A DNA stretch of 7,711 bases from Chromobacteriaceae bacterium (lineage in GTDB: Bacteria > Pseudomonadota > Gammaproteobacteria > Burkholderiales > Aquaspirillaceae), in contig JASLDQ010000076.1 of NCBI GenBank assembly GCA_030151505.1, positions 1 through 7,711 of the forward strand, in the 5' to 3' direction. Under the pieces are notes generated by a model. The model did not search any database. It saw only the letters and a list, made by a program, of their open reading frames with translations, and was not told where the DNA came from. The position numbers and the translations under genes are program-made. Below are positions 1 through 5,639 of the stretch, piece by piece; position 1 is the first letter of the stretch, and every line of letters begins with the position of its first letter.

Positions 1-91
1 TATGCGCCAGCGCCATGCGGGTGCGCCAGCAAAACGGGCTGAACGGGCGGGATGTGTCGGTGCCGACGAGCTCGAAGAGTTTTAAAGACAT
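1..91 (-). CDS. Glutathione S-transferase family protein, N-terminal fragment
   Basis: Only the first 30 codons are inside the window; the gene runs off the left edge. From the ATG at 91-89 it reads MSLKLFELVGTDTSRPFSPF followed by CWRTRMALAH. A beta strand followed by a S-P-F-C-W-R-T-R-M-A-L helix start is the typical opening of the thioredoxin-like domain in one bacterial GST group (beta-etherase/LigE-like and related proteins). Ser18 and Cys21 lie where the active-site Ser/Cys of such enzymes is expected. The family call comes from this motif only; substrate and exact class cannot be stated. No strong Shine-Dalgarno sequence is visible, only AAGG about 13 bases upstream. The gene lies on the same strand as, and downstream of, the complete GST at 248-955, but its opening is quite different, so a recent duplication is unlikely. 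Confidence 0.75.
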   Translation of the reverse strand, partial: MSLKLFELVGTDTSRPFSPFCWRTRMALAH

Positions 92-115
92 GGGTGTTGA
101 TCAAACCTTATTGTT

Positions 116-216
116 CGTCATGCCCGCGCAGGCGGGCATCCAGTACGCCGCGAGGCTGATGGAATAGCCTCAACGTCGCGGGTTACTGGATCATCCGCCT
201 TCGCGGATGATGACGT
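116..216. repeat. REP-like pair of inverted hairpins
   Basis: Two hairpins face each other across about 40 bases. The left one pairs 120-127 (ATGCCCGC) with 132-139 (GCGGGCAT) around a 4-base loop. The right one pairs 190-198 (ATCATCCGC) with 203-211 (GCGGATGAT) around loop 199-202. The whole arms are also inverted copies of each other: CGTCAT...ATCCAGTA at 116-145 matches the reverse complement of 184-215, with two extra bases in the right arm. Short GTCAT-(GC hairpin)-ATCCAGTA palindromes are dispersed in many proteobacterial genomes as REP-type or MITE-like repeats. I infer that this is such a doublet. It could also attenuate transcription running out of the upstream GST gene. No transposase or clear target-site duplication is visible. 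Confidence 0.7.
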
Positions 217-247
217 CAAGCGGTGGAGCGACGACGGTAGACCAACC

Positions 248-955
248 CTACTTCACCACCGCGGCGGTCTGGCCGAACAGCACCTTGCGCTCGGCTTCGG
301 TGCGATTCACCGGCTGGCCGAAGTTCGGATTGACCTCCTTGGCCTTGGCGTAGGCGCGTTCGGTGGCCGGGCGGGCCTTGATGGCTTCGAACCAGCGCTT
401 GAGGTGCGGAAAGTCGTCGATGTTCTGGCTCTGGTTCTTGTAGCCGGCGATCCACGGATAGCTCGCCATGTCGGCGATCGAGTAGTCGCCGGCGATGAAT
501 TCGCGGTCGGCTAGGCGGCGGTCGAGCACGCCGTAAAGCCGTTCGGTTTCCTTGCGGTAGCGCTCGATCGCGTAGGGAATCGGCTCGGGCGCATAGACGC
601 TGAAGTGGTGGTTCTGCCCCAGCATCGGCCCGAGTCCACCCATCTGCCAGAACAGCCACTGCATCGTCTCGGCGCGGCCGCGCAGGTCGGCCGGCAGGAA
701 AAGGCCGGTTTTTTCGGCGAGGTACTGCAGGATGGCGCCGGATTCGAACAGCGACAGCGGTGCGCCGCCGTCGGCCGGGGCGTGGTCGACGATGGCGGGA
801 ATGCGGTTGTTGGGGGCGATGGCGAGGAAGTCGGGCGCGAATTGCTCGCCGCGGCCGATGTTGACCGACTTGATGGTGTAGTCGAGCCCGGCTTCTTCCA
901 GAAACACGGTGATCTTGTGGCCGTTGGGGGTGGTCCAGTAGTAGAGATCGATCAT
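248..955 (-). CDS. yfcG: Nu-class glutathione S-transferase, YfcG/YghU type
   Basis: A 235-residue cytosolic GST very close to what I recall of E. coli YfcG, a glutathione-dependent disulfide-bond reductase. The N-terminal thioredoxin-like domain (about 1-85) opens with MIDLYYWTTPNGHKITVFLE, which has the TPNGHK signature with Thr9 and Asn11, the residues YfcG uses near the glutathione sulfur. Then come PNNRIPAIVDHAPADGGAPL (49-68) and the Glu71-Ser72 glutathione carboxylate site (LFESGAILQYL). The helical C-terminal domain carries QWLFWQMGGLGPMLGQNHHF (99-118) and YSIADMASYPW (158-168). The protein has no cysteine at all, consistent with this class not using a catalytic Cys. It is about 20 residues longer than E. 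coli YfcG because of a C-terminal tail. The start is fixed by GGAGGA (967-962), 6 bases before the ATG. A weak TTGACG (999-994, minus) lies upstream, but no convincing -10 goes with it. The gene diverges from mgtE. Family is certain; the physiological substrate is not known. Confidence 0.93.
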   Translation of the reverse strand: MIDLYYWTTPNGHKITVFLEEAGLDYTIKSVNIGRGEQFAPDFLAIAPNNRIPAIVDHAPADGGAPLSLFESGAILQYLAEKTGLFLPADLRGRAETMQWLFWQMGGLGPMLGQNHHFSVYAPEPIPYAIERYRKETERLYGVLDRRLADREFIAGDYSIADMASYPWIAGYKNQSQNIDDFPHLKRWFEAIKARPATERAYAKAKEVNPNFGQPVNRTEAERKVLFGQTAAVVK

Positions 956-1082
956 GCTGCGTCCTCCAGGTGCGGTGAGTGCGCGTCAGTGTACGTCAAT
1001 CCGGCTGACGGAATGGAGGGCGCGATATCGGACCCGGCCGTTTTGCTGCATTGCCGCAGACGGCGCCTTATCCGGCGCAAGG

Positions 1083-1091
1083 TGGTACAAT
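1083..1091 (+). promoter_or_regulatory. Probable extended -10 promoter for mgtE-prmC
   Basis: TGGTACAAT has a TGn extension directly before TACAAT (1086-1091), which differs from the sigma-70 -10 consensus at one base. No good -35 lies 16-18 bases upstream, but extended -10 promoters often do without one. A second GGTACAA follows at 1102-1108, 18 bases on. Transcription would start near 1098 and leave a leader of about 137 bases before the mgtE start. Identified by eye only. Confidence 0.45.
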
Positions 1092-1150
1092 CCGCGCCCT
1101 AGGTACAACTACCGGGCCGTTCCCCGTCCCAGACCATGGACTTACCCAGT

Positions 1151-1220
1151 TACCCGCTAATCGCTTTTTCGATCTTCCGATCCTGATGTTCCCGCCACGC
1201 GTCTTCTTTCCGTGCGGGTA
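1151..1220 (+). promoter_or_regulatory. mgtE leader with two competing stem pairings
   Basis: Just before the mgtE ribosome-binding site, CCCGC-c-ACG (1191-1199) pairs with CGTGCGGG (1211-1218): eight pairs, one bulged C and an 11-base loop. The 3' arm can instead pair perfectly with TACCCGC at 1151-1157 through GCGGGTA (1214-1220). The two folds exclude each other, and the second ends two bases before the GGGAG Shine-Dalgarno. This is the geometry of a leader that could control translation. It does not look to me like a known Mg2+ riboswitch (M-box), and short GC-rich pairings arise easily by chance. A regulatory role is therefore only a suggestion. Confidence 0.25.
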
Positions 1221-1221
1221 C

Positions 1222-1226
1222 GGGAG
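1222..1226 (+). promoter_or_regulatory. Ribosome-binding site that decides the mgtE start
   Basis: GGGAG lies 8 bases before the ATG at 1235 but only 2 bases before the in-frame ATG at 1229. The spacing favours 1235 (protein starting MTVDTKK) over 1229 (MRMTVDTKK). Confidence 0.7.
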
Positions 1227-1234
1227 AGATGCGC

Positions 1235-2674
1235 ATGACAGTCGATACCAAAAAACCACAAGAAAGCCTGCAGGCTAGCCTGAAGCAGGTGCAGTCCCTG
1301 CTGGCGCGCATGCGCCTGGTCGAGGGACTGGTGCACAAGCAGGACATGCCTCGCCACAAGCTGGTCGAGGGATTGGTGCACAAGCAGCACGGCGCCGAGC
1401 TGCAGAAGAAGCTCGATCAGCTGCATCCGGCTGACGTCGCCTATATCCTCGAATCGCTGCCGCTCGAAGACCGCCTGCGCGTGTGGGATCTGGTCAAGTC
1501 CGAGCGCGACGGCGAAATCCTGCTCGAAGTGTCCGACGCGGTGCGCGAATCGCTGATCGATTCGATGGACCGCGAGGAGCTGGTGGCCGCGGCCGAACAG
1601 CTCGATACCGACGAACTGGCCGAGCTGGCCCCCGATCTGCCGAGCCAAGTGGTGTACGAGGTGATGGGCGGGCTGGACAGCAAGGAGCGCGAGCAGCTCG
1701 AATCGGTGCTGTCCTACCGTGAAGACCAGGTCGGCGCGGTGATGGACTTCGATCTGGTCAAGATTCGCGCCGACGTGACACTGGAAGTGGTGCTGCGCTA
1801 CCTGCGCCGCTTCGACGAGCTGCCCGATCATACCGACAAGATTTTCGTGGTCGACGAGGACGAAATGCTGACCGGCGTGCTGCCGCTCAACAAGCTGCTG
1901 GTCTCCGACCCGGACAGTCTGGTCGCCGACGTGATGGCGCGCGACGTGGTCACCTTCCTGCCTGACGATGACATCGACGCCGCGGCCCAGGCCTTCGAGC
2001 GCTACGACCTCGTGTCCGCCCCGATCATCAACCACGAACACCATCTGGTCGGCCGCCTGACCGTGGACGAGATGGTCGACTACATCCGCGAAGAATCCGA
2101 AACCGACATGCTGAACATGGCCGGCCTGAAGGAAGAGGAAGACCTCTTCGCCGGCGTATGGAGCTCGGTGAAGAACCGCTGGTCGTGGCTGGCGGTCAAT
2201 CTGGTCACCGCCTTCGTCGCCAGCCGGGTCATCGGCGTGTTCGAGGACACGATTTCGCATCTGGTGGCGCTGGCCGCTCTGATGCCCATCGTCGCCGGCA
2301 TCGGCGGCAACTCCGGCAACCAGACCATCACCATGATCGTGCGCGCACTGGCGCTGGGGCAATTGCAGCCGGCGGCGGCGATGCATCTGTTGCGCAAGGA
2401 AATCGGCGTGTCGGTGGTCAACGGCCTCATCTGGGGCGGCCTGATCGGCCTGATTGCCTGGCTGTTGTACGACAGCATGACGCTGGGGCTGGTGATGACG
2501 GCGGCGATGACGCTGAATCTGGTGCTGGCCGCCACCATGGGTGTGCTGATCCCGGCCGTGTTGTCCAAGATGGGGCGTGATCCGGCCATGGGGTCGTCGG
2601 TGATGATTACCGCCTGCACCGACTCCGGCGGCTTCTTCATCTTCCTCGGTCTGGCGACGCTGATCCTGCTATGA
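1235..2674 (+). CDS. mgtE: Magnesium transporter MgtE
   Basis: A 479-residue inner-membrane Mg2+ channel/transporter of normal family length. In order: an amphipathic N-terminal segment (1-55); the MgtE N domain (about 60-165, including LHPADVAYILESLPLEDR); a CBS pair (about 166-285, including IFVVDEDEMLTGVLPLNKLL and a second repeat ending in HHLVGRLTVDEMVDYI); a connecting plug helix (about 288-312); and five membrane segments (about 313-479). The pore signature MPIVAGIGGNSGNQT (350-364) is intact. So is an acidic residue in the last helix, Asp463 in ACTDSGGF, matching the Mg2+-binding Asp of T. thermophilus MgtE. In that protein, Mg2+ bound between the N and CBS domains closes the pore; the acidic patches here fit the same control. 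The gene ends in ATGA shared with prmC, so the two are probably translated in a coupled way. The N-terminal segment carries a doubled LVEGLVHKQ motif. Confidence 0.95.
   Translation: MTVDTKKPQESLQASLKQVQSLLARMRLVEGLVHKQDMPRHKLVEGLVHKQHGAELQKKLDQLHPADVAYILESLPLEDRLRVWDLVKSERDGEILLEVSDAVRESLIDSMDREELVAAAEQLDTDELAELAPDLPSQVVYEVMGGLDSKEREQLESVLSYREDQVGAVMDFDLVKIRADVTLEVVLRYLRRFDELPDHTDKIFVVDEDEMLTGVLPLNKLLVSDPDSLVADVMARDVVTFLPDDDIDAAAQAFERYDLVSAPIINHEHHLVGRLTVDEMVDYIREESETDMLNMAGLKEEEDLFAGVWSSVKNRWSWLAVNLVTAFVASRVIGVFEDTISHLVALAALMPIVAGIGGNSGNQTITMIVRALALGQLQPAAAMHLLRKEIGVSVVNGLIWGGLIGLIAWLLYDSMTLGLVMTAAMTLNLVLAATMGVLIPAVLSKMGRDPAMGSSVMITACTDSGGFFIFLGLATLILL
1316..1387 (+). repeat. 27-base direct repeat inside mgtE
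   Basis: The 27-base stretch at 1316-1342 recurs at 1361-1387 with one silent mismatch (GGACTGG versus GGATTGG), a 45-base period. Both copies encode LVEGLVHKQ (residues 28-36 and 43-51), joined by DMPRHK. The repeat is in frame and lies in the helical N-terminal extension before the MgtE N domain. Confidence 0.85.
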
Positions 2675-3522
2675 ACACGGTTGCCGATGCTCTCAAAACC
2701 TCTGGGCTGGAACGCCTCGACGCGCGTTTGCTGCTCGGCCACGTCACCGGCCTGAGCCACGCGCAGATGGTGGCGCGGCCGGAGCGCGAGCTGTCGGCGG
2801 CCGAGGCGGAAGCCTTTGCCGCGCTGGCGGCGCGGCGGCTGGCCGGCGAGCCGGTGGCCTTCCTGCTGGGCGTGCGCGAGTTCTACGGCCTGGATTTCCG
2901 CGTGACCCCGGCGACGCTGATCCCGCGCCCCGAAACCGAGCTGCTGGTGGAGTTCGCGCTGGAACACCTGCCGCCGGGCGGGACGATGCTGGATCTCGGC
3001 ACCGGCAGTGGCGCCATTGCGGTGACGGTGGCGAAGCTGCGGCCGGATGCGCGGGTGCTGGCCTTCGACGTGTCGGCCGAGGCGCTGGCGGTGGCGAGCG
3101 ACAATGCCGCCAGGCTGGGGGCCGGCAATTGCGCCTTCCGCCGCAGCGACTGGTATGCCGCGCTGGAGGACGATGCACGCTTCGACCTGATCGTATCCAA
3201 TCCGCCCTATATCGCCGCCGGCGACGTGCATCTGGAACGGGGCGATCTGCGCTTCGAACCGGCTGGCGCGCTGACCGATTTCGCCGACGGGCTGAGTTGC
3301 CTGCGCATCATCACCGCTGGCGCCGGGCGCTACCTGAACCATGGCGGCTGGCTGGCGTGCGAACACGGCTATGACCAGGGGCCGGCGTGTCGCGGCTTGT
3401 TCGCCGCTTCGGGGCTGCAGGCCGTGGCGACCTTGCCGGATCTGGCCGGGCTGGATCGGGTGACGATTGGACGCTGGGAGACGGTCTGCGGTGCAGGCAC
3501 CGGGATGGATGCTGCCGGCTGA
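2671..3522 (+). CDS. prmC: Release factor glutamine N5-methyltransferase PrmC
   Basis: A 283-residue SAM-dependent enzyme that methylates the glutamine of the GGQ motif of peptide release factors RF1 and RF2, aiding peptide release in the cytosol. A helical N-terminal domain (about 1-75) positions the release factor; RLDARLLLGHVTGLS (16-30) and EPVAFLLGVREFYGL (60-74) are typical. The linker has RVTPATLIPRPETELLVE (77-94). The Rossmann domain carries motif I LDLGTGSGAIAVTVAKLRP (107-125) and the substrate-binding NPPY (177-180) in FDLIVSNPPYI. Length is close to E. coli PrmC (277). The ATG lies within ATGA, overlapping the mgtE stop by 4 bases. No clear Shine-Dalgarno is seen, so translation probably depends on ribosomes finishing mgtE. 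Elsewhere prmC usually follows prfA; here the partner is mgtE. The closest alternative, the ribosomal L3 methyltransferase PrmB, is a related NPPY enzyme, but the IPRPETE linker and overall form favour PrmC. Confidence 0.93.
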   Translation: MNTVADALKTSGLERLDARLLLGHVTGLSHAQMVARPERELSAAEAEAFAALAARRLAGEPVAFLLGVREFYGLDFRVTPATLIPRPETELLVEFALEHLPPGGTMLDLGTGSGAIAVTVAKLRPDARVLAFDVSAEALAVASDNAARLGAGNCAFRRSDWYAALEDDARFDLIVSNPPYIAAGDVHLERGDLRFEPAGALTDFADGLSCLRIITAGAGRYLNHGGWLACEHGYDQGPACRGLFAASGLQAVATLPDLAGLDRVTIGRWETVCGAGTGMDAAG

Positions 3523-3576
3523 GCGAGACAGTGTTGAACCGGCCGGCGGAGGGACTGTAGGCAAGGGCAAGGCGCA

Positions 3577-3604
3577 AAAAACCGCCGAAAGATCGGCGGT
3601 TTTT
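3577..3604. terminator. Bidirectional rho-independent terminator between prmC and slyD
   Basis: A perfect 12-base stem (3577-3588 with 3593-3604) has a CCGCCGA/TCGGCGG core and loop AAGA. It is flanked by A and T runs, so each strand ends in a U tract. It lies 54 bases after the prmC stop and 24 bases after the slyD stop, and serves both convergent genes. Confidence 0.9.
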
Positions 3605-3628
3605 GAGTGGCCGGGCCGTTGAGCCGGC

Positions 3629-4114
3629 TTAGTGGTGGTGACCACCTTCGCCGTGCACATGGCCATGCGACAGTTCTTCGGCGGTGGCGGCACGCACGGC
3701 CGACACGGTGCCCTTGAAGCGCAGCTTCTGGCCGGCCAGCGGGTGGTTGCCATCGACCACGACCTTGCCGTCGGCGATGTTGGTCACGCGGAACACGATG
3801 ACGTCGCCCGATTCCGGATCGTCGGCTTCGAACATCATGCCGACTTCGATTTCGACGTCTTCCGGGAACACGTCGATGCTCTCGACGCGGACCAGTTCTT
3901 CGTCCGGTTCGCCGAAGGCGTCGTCCGGCTGCATGACCACGTCGATGACGTCGCCAACGGCCTTGCCTTGCAGAGCCTCTTCCACCAGCGGGAAGATGCC
4001 GTCGTAGCCGCCGTGCAGATAGGTGATCGGCTCGTCGGTCTTGTCGATCAGGGCATCTTGTGCGTCGAACATTTCATAGTGCAGCGACACAACGGTGTTT
4101 TTGGCGATTTGCAT
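3629..4114 (-). CDS. slyD: FKBP-type peptidyl-prolyl isomerase, SlyD family
   Basis: A 161-residue cytosolic prolyl isomerase and chaperone. The split FKBP domain (about 1-72 and 120-145) shows VVSLHYEMFDAQ, EPITYLHGGYDGIFPLVEEA and GNHPLAGQKLRFKGTV (122-137). The insert-in-flap chaperone domain lies between (about 73-119). The C terminus EELSHGHVHGEGGHHH has six histidines and begins like the E. coli metal-binding tail (EELAHGHVHG). It is only about 13 residues long and the whole protein has no cysteine, so nickel handling is probably weaker than in E. coli, where SlyD also helps hydrogenase maturation and phiX174 lysis. The start is set at 4114 (MQIAKNTVVS), matching the family N terminus, with GGAAA 7 bases upstream. 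The frame stays open to an ATG at 4159, but that extension has no family counterpart. It is divergent from roxA and convergent with prmC. Confidence 0.92.
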   Translation of the reverse strand: MQIAKNTVVSLHYEMFDAQDALIDKTDEPITYLHGGYDGIFPLVEEALQGKAVGDVIDVVMQPDDAFGEPDEELVRVESIDVFPEDVEIEVGMMFEADDPESGDVIVFRVTNIADGKVVVDGNHPLAGQKLRFKGTVSAVRAATAEELSHGHVHGEGGHHH

Positions 4115-4175
4115 GAGAGTATTTCCGAAATGAGTTTTGAGGCGCCACGGCAGTCTCACCTGGCCGCGCGGCGCA

Positions 4176-4181
4176 ATTGTA
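4176..4181 (-). promoter_or_regulatory. Possible -10 element for slyD
   Basis: TACAAT on the minus strand lies 61 bases before the slyD ATG in the divergent slyD-roxA gap. The sequence 17 bases further upstream (ATGCTT) is a poor -35. Placed on the -10 match and position only. Confidence 0.3.
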
Positions 4182-4236
4182 ACTCTAGAACGTTAACCAA
4201 GCATGGATGCCGATATTTGCGTCGGCACAATTGACA

Positions 4237-5358
4237 ATGAATACACCGATCGCACTGCTGGGCGGCCTGACCGCCGAACAATTCCTGTCCGAATACTGGC
4301 AGAAAAAGCCGCTGCTGGTTCGCGGCGCCCTGACGGACGTCGGTCCGCATGTCGATTTTGACGTGCTGGCCGAGTTGTCCCTGAACGACGAGGTCGAGTC
4401 GCGCCTGATCGAAAACCGTGCCGGCAAGTGGCGGGTCGAGCACGGCCCGTTCCGGCCGTCGCGCTTTACCCGCCTTCCCGAAACCGACTGGACCATTCTG
4501 GTGCAGGGGGTAAATCAGCATCTGCCGCATGTCGCCGACATCCTGTGGAGCTTCGACTTCCTGCCCTTTGCCCGGCTGGACGACTTGATGATTTCCTATG
4601 CGCCGCCCGGCGGGACGGTGGGGCCGCATTTCGATTCCTACGACGTGTTCCTGCTTCAGGTCGGCGGGCGCAAGAGCTGGAAGATTTCCGGTCAGGATGA
4701 CATCGAGCTGGTTGACGGCGCGCCGATCAAGATCCTCAAGCATTTCCGCGAGGACGAGGAGTTCGTGGTCGAGCACGGCGATCTGCTCTACCTGCCGCCC
4801 AAGTACGCCCATTACGGCGTGGCGCAGGAGCCGGGCATGACCTATTCCATCGGGTTCCGCGCGCCGTCGGTGCAGGAGCTGGCGACCCAGTTCCTGATCC
4901 ATCTGCAGGACACGGTATGCCTCGACGGCATGTATGCCGACCCGGACCTGCAGCCGCAGGCCGAGCCGGCGCTGATCGGCGAGGCCATGATCGATCAGGT
5001 GACCGACATGCTGAAGCGGATCGAGTGGAATCGCGACACGGTGGCGGATTTTCTCGGGCGCTACCTGACCGAGCCCAAGGCCCAGGTGTTCTACGAGAGC
5101 CCGGACGACGAGTTGGACGAGGATGAGTTCGCCGAGATGGCAAGAGCGCGCGGGCTGGTGCTGGATTTGAAAAGCCAGATCCTGTTTACCGCAACCAATT
5201 GTTACGTTAATGGCGAGTTGCTCGAAATCCCAGCCGCCGATTTGCCTGCATGGCGCGCGTTTGCCAATGCCCGCAAGCTGGATGGCGACACGATTGGAGA
5301 TGCCATGCTGGACCAGTTGTACGAAGGATATTGCGGGGGCTACTGGCACTTTGGATGA
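4237..5358 (+). CDS. roxA: 50S ribosomal protein L16 arginine hydroxylase (ROX, YcfD)
   Basis: A 373-residue JmjC/cupin oxygenase, the same length as I recall for E. coli YcfD, which uses Fe(II), O2 and 2-oxoglutarate to hydroxylate an arginine of ribosomal protein L16. The N terminus has AEQFLSEYWQKKPLLVRGAL (13-32). The JmjC core (about 100-210) has DDLMISYAPPGG and the iron triad His131-x-Asp133 (GPHFDSYDVF) plus His192 (LPPKYAHYGVA), then YSIGFRAPS (203-211). A basic RKSWK patch (145-149) follows the HxD motif, where E. coli has RRRWR near the cosubstrate; by spacing a Lys stands where E. coli has the middle Arg. The C-terminal part (about 215-373) should form the dimerisation and winged-helix domains and ends GGYWHFG. 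I prefer the ATG at 4237 because it gives the family length and N terminus. The upstream in-frame ATG at 4207 adds ten unrelated residues, and neither start has a clear Shine-Dalgarno. Confidence 0.93.
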   Translation: MNTPIALLGGLTAEQFLSEYWQKKPLLVRGALTDVGPHVDFDVLAELSLNDEVESRLIENRAGKWRVEHGPFRPSRFTRLPETDWTILVQGVNQHLPHVADILWSFDFLPFARLDDLMISYAPPGGTVGPHFDSYDVFLLQVGGRKSWKISGQDDIELVDGAPIKILKHFREDEEFVVEHGDLLYLPPKYAHYGVAQEPGMTYSIGFRAPSVQELATQFLIHLQDTVCLDGMYADPDLQPQAEPALIGEAMIDQVTDMLKRIEWNRDTVADFLGRYLTEPKAQVFYESPDDELDEDEFAEMARARGLVLDLKSQILFTATNCYVNGELLEIPAADLPAWRAFANARKLDGDTIGDAMLDQLYEGYCGGYWHFG

Positions 5359-5537
5359 CGATTCCGGCACGTTGGGGCAATTTCTTTGTTGCAATGCGGA
5401 AAAATATTGTCTTAGCATGCATGCCAGAGGTGCGCTTCGGCGCACGATACGGGGCTTCGTGTTTGGTTACGGTTTGTAAAATGCCCGCTGATAGTGCCTT
5501 TTGGGGCTGGTGGCGGTCTTTCCCTAAAAACAATTCG
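5359..5537 (+). other. AT-richer intergenic stretch with small dyads after roxA
   Basis: This gap has lower GC than the genes around it. It holds a 10-base perfect palindrome GCATGCATGC (5415-5424). A 6-base-pair hairpin GTGCGC-TTCG-GCGCAC (5430-5445) follows at once, with the very stable UUCG tetraloop. No U tract follows the hairpin, so it is not a standard terminator, and no other terminator for roxA is evident. I see no protein gene here with a credible ribosome-binding site. Confidence 0.5.
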
Positions 5538-5546
5538 TGCTACAAT
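5538..5546 (+). promoter_or_regulatory. Extended -10 promoter of the small lipoprotein gene
   Basis: TGCTACAAT has the TGn extension and a -10 (TACAAT) one base from consensus. No close -35 stands 17 bases upstream (CTTTCC). Transcription should start near 5553, giving a leader of about 87 bases. The same TGnTACAAT element precedes mgtE. Confidence 0.55.
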
Positions 5547-5639
5547 GCGCCCCATCAATTGCCCGCGACGCGTTGTTCCGCTAGCGGTTGATTCTCCTTA
5601 GTGTTTTGTCCAACGCTACTTCATTAAAGGTACCTAGAA

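Noticed and set aside
994..999. TTGACG on the minus strand and the CGTCAG/CTGACG inverted repeat (984-1010) upstream of yfcG
   Set aside because: No -10 at proper spacing from TTGACG, and a 6-base inverted repeat with a 15-base loop is weak evidence for an operator.
1157..2386. 409-codon minus-strand frame opposite mgtE
   Set aside because: His/Gln/Val-rich composition typical of the complement of a GC-rich coding strand; no family resemblance and no ribosome-binding site.
2080..3753. 557-codon open frame on the minus strand across the end of mgtE and all of prmC
   Set aside because: It lies antisense to two clearly recognised genes, is rich in Arg, Gln, His and Pro as expected for a GC-skew shadow, and crosses the bidirectional terminator.
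4115..4159. N-terminal extension of SlyD from an ATG at 4159
   Set aside because: The family N terminus matches the ATG at 4114, which has GGAAA at suitable spacing; the extra 15 residues match nothing I know.
4231..4236. Perfect TTGACA (-35 consensus)
   Set aside because: It lies immediately before the roxA start codon with no -10 at 16-18 bases (CTGCTG there), so it looks coincidental.
4156..5445. 429-codon minus-strand frame opposite roxA
   Set aside because: Fully antisense to a gene with intact catalytic motifs; low-information composition.
5417..5479. 20-codon frame MHARGALRRTIRGFVFGYGL after roxA
   Set aside because: No ribosome-binding site at a usable distance, and it spans the UUCG hairpin; a chance frame is more likely.
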